From Fredinandcohnia humi (GTDB lineage: Bacteria; Bacillota; Bacilli; Bacillales; Bacillaceae_L): a stretch of 64,000 nucleotides of DNA. Where the stretch lies: positions 57,021 through 121,020 of the forward strand of contig NZ_LMBW01000011.1 in assembly GCF_001439915.1 (NCBI RefSeq). Reading direction: 5' to 3'. Shown here one piece after another: positions 9,571 to 18,719 of the stretch. Within the stretch, counting starts at the first letter, position 1. Every line of letters starts with the position of its first letter. A program made the translations under genes and the position numbers. Under the pieces are notes generated by a model, which was given only the letters and a program-made list of their open reading frames with translations, made no database searches and was not told where the DNA came from.

Positions 9571-9794
9571 CTTGTAGTGCGTGTTCAAAAAGGAGGATAA
9601 AAATAACCGCGTCGACAAGAACGCCATGTCCTGTGGCATTGTCGACACTAGCACTTCCTGTGCGTCGAAAGTTCGAGGCGGCGCAACTTTGAGTAGCGGA
9701 ACCTATGAGTTAATACGTGAGCAACGGAAAAGCAAGCCAACGAAGAAATTCGATGTCTCATTTTTACCGGACTTTTTGAACAACCTCTTGTAGT
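9571..9794. mobile_element. MITE-like insertion with inverted ends and 8-bp direct repeat
   Basis: A noticeably GC-richer stretch lies between two AT-rich genes. It is bordered by an 8-base direct repeat, CTTGTAGT at 9571-9578 and 9787-9794, which looks like a target-site duplication. Just inside are inverted copies of TGTTCAAAAAG (9582-9592 and 9772-9782). The interior contains a hairpin with arms GTCGACAA at 9611-9618 and TTGTCGAC at 9639-9646. The 70-codon ORF covering it has no protein-like features, so I treat it as non-coding. No transposase is encoded, so any movement would need help from elsewhere. Confidence 0.65.
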
Positions 9795-9830
9795 ATTATG
9801 ACTCCAACCTAATCTTGAAGGGAGATTATA

Positions 9831-10874
9831 ATGAAAACTTATAAAAACAAAATGGGGCTATTACTTATTTCTTTGCTTATTAGTATATTTTTTGTAGGTT
9901 GCAGTAATCAAAATTCATCTACAAAAGAGAATAATGATGAAAAAAAAGAGGGAAATAACAATGTGTCTGAAGAAGAAAAAATTATTACTTTTGGTTCTTC
10001 TGCTGGACCTGGTTCGAGTAGCTATATTATATATTCAGGAATGGCAGATTTAATTAATGAATATGTTCCCAATGTACGTGCTAAAGTAACTGTAACCTCC
10101 GGTAGTGCAGAAAATGCACGATTACTCGCTTCTGGACAAATTGATATTGGAGTTGTAAATAGTAAGGATTTATATGATGCTTACCATGCTCAAGATGTAT
10201 ACAAAGATGTTATTGAACCTGAAAAGATACAATTTCTGATGAGTGGAATTGTTACAGCCGATCAACTTATCACATTAGATCCGAAAATTAAAAATTTTTC
10301 AGACCTAAAAGGTAAAAACATTGCAATTCCAACACCTGGAAGTGCTGGTGCAACATGGATATGGGATGGATGGATTAAAGCACATAATCTGTCAAAAGAG
10401 GATTTTAAAGAATCCCCAATGACTTATGGAGAGATGGCAGATGCATTAAAAGATGGTCATGTAGATGCAGCGTTTATAACAACTACTATTCCCACATCAT
10501 TTTTGGAAGATTTAAGTGTAAGAGAAGATATATATTTCTTGGAATTAACGCCAGATACACAAACACTTATCGCAGATGATCTGTTAAAAGGTTATTACGT
10601 AAAAAATACAATTCCTCAAGATACGTATTCATTTTTAGACCGTGATATCGCAACTGTAGGACTGCCAATTGCCTTAGCAGCAAATAGTGACTTAGATGCC
10701 GAAACCGTATATCAAATTACAAAAGTGCTTTATGAGAAAAATCCAGAGTTAATTAAAATACACCCTGCAGCAAAGGATTGGCCAGGAGAAGGTGAAAGGG
10801 CAGTACTAGCTCGTGTTGTTCCCGGACATGAAGGTGCAGATAGATATTGGAAGGAGATTGGATTTGTAGAATAA
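9831..10874 (+). CDS. TAXI-family TRAP transporter solute-binding lipoprotein
   Basis: This 347-aa secreted lipoprotein captures substrate for a TRAP transporter. A signal peptide ends in the lipobox FFVGC with Cys24, followed by a low-complexity Asn/Lys/Glu linker. The TAXI features are visible: FGSSAGPGSSSYIIYSGMA (about 54-72), residence of the ligand loop around GSAENARLLASGQIDIGVVNS, and FSDLKGKNIAIPTPGSAGA. AAGGGAG precedes the ATG. The fused TRAP permease follows after a hairpin. Known TAXI ligands are small acids such as glutamate-like compounds; the ligand here cannot be told. Confidence 0.85.
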   Translation: MKTYKNKMGLLLISLLISIFFVGCSNQNSSTKENNDEKKEGNNNVSEEEKIITFGSSAGPGSSSYIIYSGMADLINEYVPNVRAKVTVTSGSAENARLLASGQIDIGVVNSKDLYDAYHAQDVYKDVIEPEKIQFLMSGIVTADQLITLDPKIKNFSDLKGKNIAIPTPGSAGATWIWDGWIKAHNLSKEDFKESPMTYGEMADALKDGHVDAAFITTTIPTSFLEDLSVREDIYFLELTPDTQTLIADDLLKGYYVKNTIPQDTYSFLDRDIATVGLPIALAANSDLDAETVYQITKVLYEKNPELIKIHPAAKDWPGEGERAVLARVVPGHEGADRYWKEIGFVE

Positions 10875-10930
10875 CAGGAACGGATATTCAGAAGCTTTAG
10901 CTTTGATACATTGCTTTTACCTTAACAATT

Positions 10931-10981
10931 GGCGCATTGAGTTGACTTTTGACAAATTCTATTGCGCCTTTCTTATTTTTT
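10931..10981 (+). terminator. Hairpin with T-rich tail between TAXI binding protein and permease
   Basis: Arms GGCGCA (10931-10936) and TGCGCC (10963-10968) with partly complementary flanks form a stem, followed by TTTCTTATTTTTTT. It lies within the transport operon, so it is probably an attenuator that keeps permease expression below that of the binding protein, rather than a full stop. Confidence 0.55.
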
Positions 10982-11010
10982 TATGAAATTTAAAAAGGGG
11001 GAGGAAAAAA

Positions 11011-12912
11011 TTGAAAACAGAAATTTCTGATGCCAAAAAAGGTATCTTTACTTTAGAACCTCAGAAAATTCACACTACAATTCTTACAATTATCGCATGC
11101 TTGTTTGCAATTTTCCACCTATATACTGCAGCATTTGGCTTATTGCCTCCAATGCAACAACGGGCCATTCATCTTGGCTTTGCCATGTTTCTTGTTCTAC
11201 TTGCAAAACCATATTTCAAAAATAAATCAAACCATAATCTATTCTTCAATTACCTATTAGCAATAACTGGATTTGTTGGAAGTATGTATGTCTATTTTAA
11301 TGCGGAGGCAATCGCTCTACGAGCAGGCCTTCCAAATTCATATGATCTATATTTTGGAATTGTTGTTTTGATTTTATTGTTCGAGGCTATTCGTCGCACA
11401 AATATGTGGAGCATTGGGGTCATCGCTTTACTTGCAATTGGATATTTTTTTTTCGGCAATCGTTTATCTGGCGTATTTGCTCATTCTGGATTCAATTGGG
11501 AATTTATGGTTTCCAATTTATATTTATCATTAGAAGGAATTTACGGATTAATATTAGGTGCTTCAGCAAATTTTATTGTATTATTCCTACTTCTATCTGC
11601 TTTGCTAAACCAATTTAAAATTAGCGATGTTTTATATGATTTAAGTCGTGCTTTAGTCGGTAATGTAAGAGGTGGTCCGACTAAAGTGGCGGTTGCTTCT
11701 AGTGCTTTAATGGGGACTGTTAGCGGTAGTGGCGTTGCTAACGTAGTTATAACTGGTGCATTTACAATTCCACTTATGAAAAAATCAGGTTACTCATCAA
11801 AATATGCAGCTGCAGTGGAAAGCTCAGCCTCTACTGGGGGACAGATGATGCCACCTATTATGGGATCAGCTGCCTTTATTATGGCAGAAGTCATTGGCGT
11901 TCCATATTTTCAAATTGCACTTGCGGCGTTTATACCGTCCGTCATTTATTACCTTGCACTCTATATACAAGTCGACGGAGAAGCAGCTCGCATAGGATTA
12001 AAAAACGAAAGAGAAGAAAGCCTTCCAAAAGCTAAAGAAATATTACGAGAAAGAGGGCATTTGCTTATACCTCTACTTGCTTTAGTCATATTTCTAGTAA
12101 TTGGATGGTCTGCAATGAAATCTTGTTTTTGGAGCATCATCGTTGCAATGGTAGTTAGTTATATACGGAAAGAGACAAGATGGAATTTTAAATCTTTATT
12201 TCAGGGTCTTGCAAGTGGCGGAATTCAAGCTGCAGAAATTGCAGTATTGACTGCAATAGCAGGGATTGTCGTTGGCGTATTATCTATGACGGGAATTACT
12301 GTTGATTTAACCTCTATTTTAGTAGATTTATCCGGTAATTCACTTGTGATTCTTCTTATTCTTGCAATGTTTGGGTCAATTATCTTAGGGATGGGAATGC
12401 CACCTGTAGCGGTATATGTAATCCTTGCAATATTTATTGCACCAGCACTTGTTTCCATGGGGGTTACCCAATTAGGGGCACATTTATTCGTATTTTATTT
12501 TGGGATGCTAGCACTTGTTACACCACCCGTAGCTAATGCAGTCTTCGTTGCATCAGGTATTGCAGATTCAAAACCAATGGAAACCGGAGTTTTAGCTGTG
12601 AGATTATCAATTGGAGGATTTATTGTACCCTACTATTGGATATATCGTCCAGGCTTGATTTTCCAAGGTGACACCATAGATATAATAACCAGTATTCTAT
12701 TCGCACTGATTGGCATTTTAAGCATGGCATTTGCTTTCGGTGGTTACTTTAAAAATTACAAAATATCCATTTGGGAACGGATCATCTTAATTATTAGTGG
12801 CATCTTGATTATTGAGCCTAATCTAATTACAAGTATAGTAGGAGTACTAATTATTGGGTTTGTGATAGTACTGGGTTATTTAAAAACAAGAAGAAAAACA
12901 ATTGCTACTTAA
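11011..12912 (+). CDS. TRAP transporter fused permease (DctQ-DctM, TAXI type)
   Basis: This 633-aa inner-membrane protein combines the small and large TRAP membrane subunits and drives sodium-coupled uptake of the ligand bound by the upstream TAXI protein. The N-terminal four-helix region (about 25-150) is DctQ-like. The rest is DctM-like, with the characteristic VGNVRGGPTKVAVASSALMGTVSG region (around 215-240), SSASTGGQMMPPIMG and GMGMPPVAVYV. The start is TTG 11011 with a GGGGGAGG site just before it. The C-terminal two or three helices form an extra hydrophobic tail. Fused permeases are normal for the TAXI class. Confidence 0.88.
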   Translation: MKTEISDAKKGIFTLEPQKIHTTILTIIACLFAIFHLYTAAFGLLPPMQQRAIHLGFAMFLVLLAKPYFKNKSNHNLFFNYLLAITGFVGSMYVYFNAEAIALRAGLPNSYDLYFGIVVLILLFEAIRRTNMWSIGVIALLAIGYFFFGNRLSGVFAHSGFNWEFMVSNLYLSLEGIYGLILGASANFIVLFLLLSALLNQFKISDVLYDLSRALVGNVRGGPTKVAVASSALMGTVSGSGVANVVITGAFTIPLMKKSGYSSKYAAAVESSASTGGQMMPPIMGSAAFIMAEVIGVPYFQIALAAFIPSVIYYLALYIQVDGEAARIGLKNEREESLPKAKEILRERGHLLIPLLALVIFLVIGWSAMKSCFWSIIVAMVVSYIRKETRWNFKSLFQGLASGGIQAAEIAVLTAIAGIVVGVLSMTGITVDLTSILVDLSGNSLVILLILAMFGSIILGMGMPPVAVYVILAIFIAPALVSMGVTQLGAHLFVFYFGMLALVTPPVANAVFVASGIADSKPMETGVLAVRLSIGGFIVPYYWIYRPGLIFQGDTIDIITSILFALIGILSMAFAFGGYFKNYKISIWERIILIISGILIIEPNLITSIVGVLIIGFVIVLGYLKTRRKTIAT

Positions 12913-13110
12913 AATTCCGGGCAAAGCTACCCGATCCTTTATTGTTTTGCGAATACCCAATCTTTCCTTCTATGAAACTAGTTAAACCTCCATCTTTGGA
13001 AAAAATTTAAAAAAATTACAGTCAAAATAAAAACTAACTTTTTACCCAAATTCGAATATTTTTAAGCTCTAATTAATACCTCTTTATAGGGAATCGACAT
13101 ACAAAAGAGA

Positions 13111-13124
13111 AGGAATATTCAAAC
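13111..13124. promoter_or_regulatory. Candidate operator motif AGGAATATTCAAAC
   Basis: An 8-base palindrome, GAATATTC (13113-13120), sits in a motif that recurs upstream of several island genes (near 1393, 16776, 20933, 21128 and 27202). It is 91 bases upstream of the esterase gene. Binding by any regulator is inference. The remaining intergenic bases 12913-13201 hold only a weak CGGG/CCCG hairpin right after the permease gene. Confidence 0.3.
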
Positions 13125-13201
13125 TACTAAAATAACCTTATAATTTATAAGAGATAAGGAATATATTTTTTCTTCAACAATAATTAAGAAAGGGGAGAAT
13201 T

Positions 13202-14128
13202 ATGGAAAATTTGGTTCCAGAAGCTGTTGCTCATATTGAGAGGTTAAAACAAGCACCAAAGATGTACAAAATGGATCCTAACAGTGTTAGGAATTTAATA
13301 GCACAAGCATATTCAGTAGAAATGGAAAGGGCTCCAGTTGCAAAAATTGAAGACCAGGAAATACCCACAAGTGACGGAAATAAGATAAATATAAGAATTT
13401 ATACTCCTGAAGGAAATGGACCATTTAAGATTATTACATATTTCCATGGAGGTGGTTGGGTTATTGGGGATATTGAGATATCTGATGCTAGTTGTAGAAT
13501 GTTAGCTAATTGTACTAGAAGTGTTGTTGTATCAGTAGACTATCGATTAGCACCAGAGCATAAGTTTCCAATTCCAGTTAATGATTCATATGATGCTTTT
13601 ACTTGGGTCCTAAATAATGCGAAAAATATTAATGGGGATCCATCAAAGATTATTGTTTGTGGTGATAGTGCAGGTGGCAACCTAGCTACTATCGTTGCGA
13701 TGAAAGCTAGAAACGATGATTTACCTGAAATATTTGCACAGGTATTAATTTATCCTGTTACTAACTTGAATTTTAATACAAATTCATATCAATTATTTCA
13801 GGAGGGCTATGGTCTTGATAAAGAGTTAATGATGTGGTTTGCAAATCATTATCTTAGAGAAGATGAAGATAGGGAGAATAGTGAGGTTTCTCCGTTATTA
13901 TCTAAGAATCTAAGTAATCTCCCTCCAACTTTAATCATAACAGCTGCAAATGATGTATTAAGGGATGAAGGATTAGCATATGCTGAACGATTAAAAAATT
14001 GTGGTAATAAAGTTCAATACATGTGCCAGCAGGGTGTAATTCATGGGTATTTCACCAATATGGTTGTATTTTCAAAGTATGCAAAAGAATCAATTAAAAA
14101 TATCGACTTGTTCTTAAAGAGGATTTAA
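13202..14128 (+). CDS. Alpha/beta hydrolase, hormone-sensitive-lipase family esterase
   Basis: This 308-aa esterase or lactonase belongs to the HSL (family IV) class. The oxyanion-hole motif HGGGW is at 82-86, the nucleophile motif GDSAGG has Ser156, the acid is in AANDVLRDEG and the histidine in VIHGYF near the C-terminus. The typical YRLAPEHKFPIP block (114-125) is also present. AAGGGGAG precedes the ATG. It leads a three-gene set with an aldehyde and an alcohol dehydrogenase. That set would hydrolyse an ester or lactone and oxidise the hydroxy product to an acid. Confidence 0.85.
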   Translation: MENLVPEAVAHIERLKQAPKMYKMDPNSVRNLIAQAYSVEMERAPVAKIEDQEIPTSDGNKINIRIYTPEGNGPFKIITYFHGGGWVIGDIEISDASCRMLANCTRSVVVSVDYRLAPEHKFPIPVNDSYDAFTWVLNNAKNINGDPSKIIVCGDSAGGNLATIVAMKARNDDLPEIFAQVLIYPVTNLNFNTNSYQLFQEGYGLDKELMMWFANHYLREDEDRENSEVSPLLSKNLSNLPPTLIITAANDVLRDEGLAYAERLKNCGNKVQYMCQQGVIHGYFTNMVVFSKYAKESIKNIDLFLKRI

Positions 14129-14154
14129 AAAAATCGTTAAAGGTGGTAACAAAC

Positions 14155-15654
14155 ATGAATGAAATATTACAAATTCCAACAAAGGTTTCAGAATTTTTAT
14201 CTACTACTAGAAAGATGTATATTAACGGGGAATGGGTACCCTCGGAATCAGGAAAGATATACGAATCAATAAACCCAGCGAATGGTCTAATTCTGGGTAC
14301 AATCTATGAGGGGAATAGGGAGGATGTTAATAAAGCAGTAAAAGCTGCAAAAACAGCCTTTAAAGGAAGTTGGGCCAAAACTTCACCTGCAGAAAGAGCA
14401 AGACTACTAAACAAATTGGCTGATTTACTTGAAAAACGAGCAGATGAGTTTGCTTATTTAGAAACGCTTGAATATGGAAGCCCAATAAATAGAACTCAAA
14501 ATGCATCACTTCCTAGTGCTATAGCCCACTTACGCACTTCTGCTAGTTGGGCTACAAAATTAACGGGTAAAACAATAGAACTTACAAATGGAGGAAATGT
14601 CCATGCATACACGAAACGAGAACCCTTAGGTGTGTGTGGCCAGATCACATCATGGAATTTTCCAATACTGGGTGCTTGTTGGAAATTAGGAGCCCCTTTG
14701 GCAACTGGTAATACGGTTGTTCTAAAACCATCCTTACAAACCTCAATGGGAACTTTACTTTTAGGGGAATTAATTCAAGAAGCAGGTTTTCCTAATGGAG
14801 TGGTAAATATTGTTACTGGGCCTGGTGGGGAAGTTGGTAATGCGATTACAACTCACCCAGATATAGATAAAATTTCCTTTACAGGTTCAACAGAAGTTGG
14901 AAAAGGAATCATGAGGAATGCTTCAATTAACTTAAAAAAAATTACATTAGAACTTGGTGGGAAATCCCCAAATATTATTTTCGCCGATTCAGATTTGGAT
15001 AAGGCAGTAGAGGGAGCGGTTAAAGGTGCCTCCTTCCAAAATCAAGGGCAGTCTTGTGGGGCAGGTACGAGGATTTATGTAGAAAAGTCAGTTTACAATG
15101 AGGTTGTAGAAAGGATAACAGTACAAGTCAAAAATATCAAAGTAGGAAATCCACTAAATCCTACAACTATGATGGGGCCTTTGGTTTCTAAACAACATCA
15201 TGAAAGAGTTATTAGCTATATTGAGAGCGCAAGAAAAGATGGAGCAACAATTTTAACTGGGGGAAACATTCCAAAGGATAAAGAATTAAGTGATGGCTAT
15301 TACTTAGAACCTACCTTGATAACAAATCTCGACGAAAATTGTTCAGCAGTAAAAGAAGAAATATTTGGACCTGTAATAGCTGTATTACCATTTGAGGAGA
15401 TAGATGAAGTGATTGAGCGAGCCAATTTGACTGATTACGGATTAGCAGCTGGAGTATGGACAAAAGATATTTCAAAGGCACATAAAATGATTGATGTTAT
15501 AGAGGCTGGTACTGTATGGGTTAACGGCTATTTATTAATGAATGATAATATGCCTTTTGGTGGATATAAACAAAGTGGATTTGGCAAAGAGTTGGGCTAC
15601 GAAGGAATAGAAGGGTACACAAAATTAAAAAGTGTTGTTATTAATTTAGATTAA
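14155..15654 (+). CDS. NAD(P)-dependent aldehyde dehydrogenase
   Basis: This 499-aa ALDH oxidises an aldehyde to a carboxylic acid. Catalytic residues are Cys301 (GQSCGAG), Glu266 (LELGGK) and the Asn of SWNFP (about 168); the cofactor motif FTGSTEVGK (242-250) is present. AAAGGTGG at 14139-14146 supports ATG 14155 rather than GTG 14143, which overlaps that site. It lies between the esterase and the zinc alcohol dehydrogenase, so the likely substrate is the aldehyde produced by the latter. It is paralogous to the ALDH downstream of the Baeyer-Villiger enzyme. Confidence 0.88.
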   Translation: MNEILQIPTKVSEFLSTTRKMYINGEWVPSESGKIYESINPANGLILGTIYEGNREDVNKAVKAAKTAFKGSWAKTSPAERARLLNKLADLLEKRADEFAYLETLEYGSPINRTQNASLPSAIAHLRTSASWATKLTGKTIELTNGGNVHAYTKREPLGVCGQITSWNFPILGACWKLGAPLATGNTVVLKPSLQTSMGTLLLGELIQEAGFPNGVVNIVTGPGGEVGNAITTHPDIDKISFTGSTEVGKGIMRNASINLKKITLELGGKSPNIIFADSDLDKAVEGAVKGASFQNQGQSCGAGTRIYVEKSVYNEVVERITVQVKNIKVGNPLNPTTMMGPLVSKQHHERVISYIESARKDGATILTGGNIPKDKELSDGYYLEPTLITNLDENCSAVKEEIFGPVIAVLPFEEIDEVIERANLTDYGLAAGVWTKDISKAHKMIDVIEAGTVWVNGYLLMNDNMPFGGYKQSGFGKELGYEGIEGYTKLKSVVINLD

Positions 15655-15670
15655 ATTAAGGGGGGCTATC

Positions 15671-16705
15671 ATGAAAGCACTTGTTTTTGAGGGTATAAAA
15701 AATGCCAAAGTAAAGGATGTATCTGAGCCAACCATTAATCATGATGGAGTTCTACTTAAAGTAAAGGCAAACGGGGTTTGTAGAAGTGATTGGCATAAAT
15801 GGATTGGAGATATTCCAATAACAAATCCAATCCTTGGTCATGAAATGAGTGGTGTTATTGAAGAGGTTGGGCGTAATATAAAGAATTTCAAAAAAGGTGA
15901 CCGGGTTATCGTACCTTTTTCTGGAGGTGACGGCACATGTCGTCACTGCCAGGCCGGAAATTCACATCTTTGTGATTCATATGTTATTCCAGGAACTGGT
16001 TATCCAGGGGGGTATGGTGAATATGTAGCTGTTCCATTAGGAGATTTAAACGTTATGCACTTACCTGAGGAAGTTAGCTTCACCGATGCTGCTGCATTGG
16101 GATGTCGTTTTATGACAGCATTCCATGGTGTGGCGGATCAAGTAAAAGTTCACCCAGGTGAATGGGTTGCAATCTATGGTTGCGGAGGAGTGGGATTATC
16201 AGCGGTTAACATCGCAACAGCGATGGGTGCAAATGTAATTGCTGTTGATGTAAATGAAGAAAATTTAAACCTGGCAAAACAGATGGGAGCTATATTCACC
16301 ATTAATCCAAAAGATGTGGATCCTATAGAGGGAATAAAAGAACTTACGAATGGAGGTGCAAGTGTTTCAATTGATGCACTTGGAATAAAGGAGACTTGCG
16401 TAAATTCAATTATGAGCCTAAATAAGAGAGGTCGTCACCTTCAAATAGGTTTAACTACAAAAAGAGAGGCAGGATATATTCCAATCCCTGTTGATCACAT
16501 GGTTAGAAATGAAATTCAGTTTATTACGTCATTAGGGATGCCTTCTCATAGATTTAGTTCAATGATTTCATTAGTAGCTCAAGGGAGGTTGACACCTTCT
16601 AAAATGGTTAACCGAGAAATCTCACTTTCTGAAGTAACTTCTATTTTTGAAGCCATGAGTAATTATTCTGCAACAGGCACGTTTGTTGTAACCAAATTTG
16701 ATTAA
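15671..16705 (+). CDS. Zinc-dependent alcohol dehydrogenase (MDR family)
   Basis: This 344-aa medium-chain dehydrogenase oxidises an alcohol to an aldehyde or ketone with NAD(P). The catalytic zinc site has Cys37 and GHE (56-58). The Rossmann motif is YGCGGVGLSA. The structural zinc loop reads GDGTCRHC...HLC: three cysteines (90, 93, 101) remain, but the first of the usual four is Asp87. It follows the ALDH gene by 16 bases with a GGGGGGC-type ribosome site. The expected role is conversion of the hydroxy acid released by the esterase into the ALDH substrate. The direction and substrate are inferred from context. Confidence 0.87.
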   Translation: MKALVFEGIKNAKVKDVSEPTINHDGVLLKVKANGVCRSDWHKWIGDIPITNPILGHEMSGVIEEVGRNIKNFKKGDRVIVPFSGGDGTCRHCQAGNSHLCDSYVIPGTGYPGGYGEYVAVPLGDLNVMHLPEEVSFTDAAALGCRFMTAFHGVADQVKVHPGEWVAIYGCGGVGLSAVNIATAMGANVIAVDVNEENLNLAKQMGAIFTINPKDVDPIEGIKELTNGGASVSIDALGIKETCVNSIMSLNKRGRHLQIGLTTKREAGYIPIPVDHMVRNEIQFITSLGMPSHRFSSMISLVAQGRLTPSKMVNREISLSEVTSIFEAMSNYSATGTFVVTKFD

Positions 16706-16772
16706 TAAAATCGTTAATAGGACATCACTATCTATAGTACTACCAAAATAGGGATATAATATACTCTTTATT

Positions 16773-16786
16773 AGGAGTATTCAAAA
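16773..16786. promoter_or_regulatory. Candidate operator motif AGGAGTATTCAAAA
   Basis: This is a one-base variant of the AGGAATATTCA motif, 250 bases upstream of the dctP-like gene in the 317-base gap between the ADH gene and the TRAP operon. Its function is inferred only from recurrence. Confidence 0.2.
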
Positions 16787-16939
16787 AATTATGAAAGTTA
16801 TACAATGGTTTTAACTAATTATACTTAATTTTCACTTTTCGTATATTGGATATAGTGTTAAGAAACGCTTCTAAAATTTTCGAATTAGTTGGGAGGAGTG
16901 AGTACTTAAATATTAGCAGCGTTAAAAAATTTATTTTTT

Positions 16940-16953
16940 TGAAAGCGTTTACT
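16940..16953. promoter_or_regulatory. CcpA cre site upstream of the DctPQM operon
   Basis: TGAAAGCGTTTACT matches the Bacillus cre consensus TGWAARCGYTWNCW at all 14 positions. It lies about 70 bases ahead of the GTG start of the dctP-like gene, the usual place for catabolite repression. A weaker cre-like sequence (AGAAACGCTTCT) lies near 16861. I could not assign a confident -35/-10 pair. Confidence 0.75.
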
Positions 16954-17022
16954 GTAGGGAAAAAATTTACCATATTACGAATAATTTTATCCTAAAATAC
17001 TATCAAAAAAGGTGGAGTGTAA

Positions 17023-18096
17023 GTGAAAAATAATAAAAATCTAATTCTTTCGTTTATCATAACTACTTGTTTAATAGTTTTATCAGCATGTGGTTCCGAT
17101 ACAACTCAATCCAACCAATCCTCTCAAACTTCCAATAATCAGTCCTCTGAGGATCAAACTGTATATACAATAAAGTATAATATTCCGTATCCAGATTTAA
17201 CAGAAACGAGTGTTTCAATGTACAATGTTACACATTGGTTCAAAGAAGAAGTCGAAAAAAAAAGTAATGGACAAATCAAAGTTGACCTATACTTTAATGG
17301 TCAGCTTGCCGGAATTCCTGAAACTTTAGATAGTTTGGCTAGAAGTTCAATTGATATGGCATATGTAACAACATCATATTACGGTGACGTTGTTCCAGAA
17401 GGATTCCTTACTTATTTTCCATATTGGGCAGAATCACTAGATGAAGGACATGATATTTGGAACAACACAGAAGTTGGGGAGATATACAAAAATGCATTTC
17501 TTGATTATGGAGTAAGAAACTTGTCAAATACATTTTTGACTGAGGCAGGATGGATATTAAATAAGCCAGTTCGGTCAGTTGAAGATATGGATGGATTATT
17601 AATTACAAGTATTGGAGGATTATATAATACTTGGTTTGAAGAGTTAGGTGTAACTGGAGTCGAGTTACCACAAGGTGACTGGTATGACGCACTTTCAAGA
17701 GGGGTTATCGATGGTGGAATCTCCGTATTTACTGGATTAAAAGCATCAAACTTTGGAGAAGTGGTTGATTATGTTGTTTATCCTACCTGGTTAAATGCTG
17801 CTATGGCAAGTGTATTAATTAGTGAAGAAACTTGGAAAAAGGTACCTGAAGATTTACAAAAAATTATTCAGGACGTTGCTAAAGAGGGAGAATTAAAGGG
17901 AATAGAAGAATATAAAGAATTGTTAAAAGAAATTCCAGGCTTTATAGAAGAATACGATATTGAGGTAATAACTCTTTCTGACGAAGAGGAGGAAAAATTT
18001 TATCAAAGTGTTCAACCAATGTGGGATGAATTTGCTGCGCTTAGTGATGGAACAGCCAAAATGATAGAGATCATCAGAGAATATCGAAACAAGTAA
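17023..18096 (+). CDS. TRAP transporter solute-binding lipoprotein, DctP type
   Basis: This 357-aa extracellular binding protein belongs to a TRAP carboxylate transporter. The signal peptide ends at VLSAC (Cys23), followed by a Ser/Asn/Gln-rich linker. The DctP fold is shown by the ligand loop near GLYNTWFEELGVTGVELPQGDWYDALSRGVIDGG (around residue 200), which includes the conserved binding-site arginine region. The start is GTG 17023 with AAAGGTGGAG upstream. A stem-loop separates it from dctQ. The cre site upstream suggests glucose repression. Ligands of related proteins are organic acids; I cannot assign one. Confidence 0.88.
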   Translation: MKNNKNLILSFIITTCLIVLSACGSDTTQSNQSSQTSNNQSSEDQTVYTIKYNIPYPDLTETSVSMYNVTHWFKEEVEKKSNGQIKVDLYFNGQLAGIPETLDSLARSSIDMAYVTTSYYGDVVPEGFLTYFPYWAESLDEGHDIWNNTEVGEIYKNAFLDYGVRNLSNTFLTEAGWILNKPVRSVEDMDGLLITSIGGLYNTWFEELGVTGVELPQGDWYDALSRGVIDGGISVFTGLKASNFGEVVDYVVYPTWLNAAMASVLISEETWKKVPEDLQKIIQDVAKEGELKGIEEYKELLKEIPGFIEEYDIEVITLSDEEEEKFYQSVQPMWDEFAALSDGTAKMIEIIREYRNK

Positions 18097-18109
18097 ACAT
18101 AATAACAGT

Positions 18110-18148
18110 GGGATTTCTAATTATGAAATTTTTATGAATAGAAATCCC
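18110..18148 (+). other. Stem-loop between dctP-like and dctQ-like genes
   Basis: Perfect 10-base arms GGGATTTCTA (18110-18119) and TAGAAATCCC (18139-18148) enclose a 19-base loop. No T-run follows, so this is more likely an mRNA-stabilising or processing hairpin than a terminator. It sits 13 bases after the binding-protein stop codon. Confidence 0.6.
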
Positions 18149-18197
18149 TCTATAAGTGACTTTGTTTGGAATTAGAATTAGTGAATGGGAGGTTTAT

Positions 18198-18719
18198 ATG
18201 GGATTTCTAAAAAGAATTATACGAATTATTAATTCAATAAATAATTCCATGTTTATACTAATAGGCATTATTTTTATAGTTATTAGTTTAGTTGTTTTTT
18301 ACGATGTTGTTGCTCGATATGTTTTTAACCAACCTTCAAGCTTTGGATTTGATTTATCTGGATGGTTGAATGGTACGGCAGCTTTTCTCGGTGGGGGCCT
18401 ACTATTATTAAGAAATGAACATATTAGAATAGACTTATTTTATGATAAATTATCCGCTGTAAAAAGATCCATAATTGATATATTTGTTTCAATTTTTGTT
18501 TTACTTGTTGCTTTTTCATTACTAAAACTAGGAATGGATCGAGTGATATTTATGTTTGAAAGAGGCTCAATAGCCTCTACAGGTTTCAATGTACCACTTT
18601 GGATAAGATGGATTATTGTACCTATTGGTGGATTATTATTAGGACTTCAATCCCTAACACTCCTAATCAAAGATATTTATTTTCTATGTACTGGTAGGAA
18701 ACTCGAGGAGGGTGCATAA
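18198..18719 (+). CDS. TRAP transporter small permease, DctQ type
   Basis: This 173-aa membrane protein has four predicted helices and is the small subunit of the TRAP transporter. The family signature VARYVFNQPSSFGFDLSGWL (around residues 37-57) is clear. GGGAGG at 18187-18192 ahead of ATG 18198 defines the start; an earlier TTG would add 14 residues without a ribosome site. Its stop codon overlaps the start of the large subunit (TAATG), indicating translational coupling. Confidence 0.87.
   Translation: MGFLKRIIRIINSINNSMFILIGIIFIVISLVVFYDVVARYVFNQPSSFGFDLSGWLNGTAAFLGGGLLLLRNEHIRIDLFYDKLSAVKRSIIDIFVSIFVLLVAFSLLKLGMDRVIFMFERGSIASTGFNVPLWIRWIIVPIGGLLLGLQSLTLLIKDIYFLCTGRKLEEGA

Noticed and set aside
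9581-9793. 70-codon ORF with TTG/GTG-type start inside the GC-rich segment
   Set aside because: The sequence has inverted ends, a duplication at its borders and a hairpin, and the translation looks random. I treat it as a MITE-like repeat.
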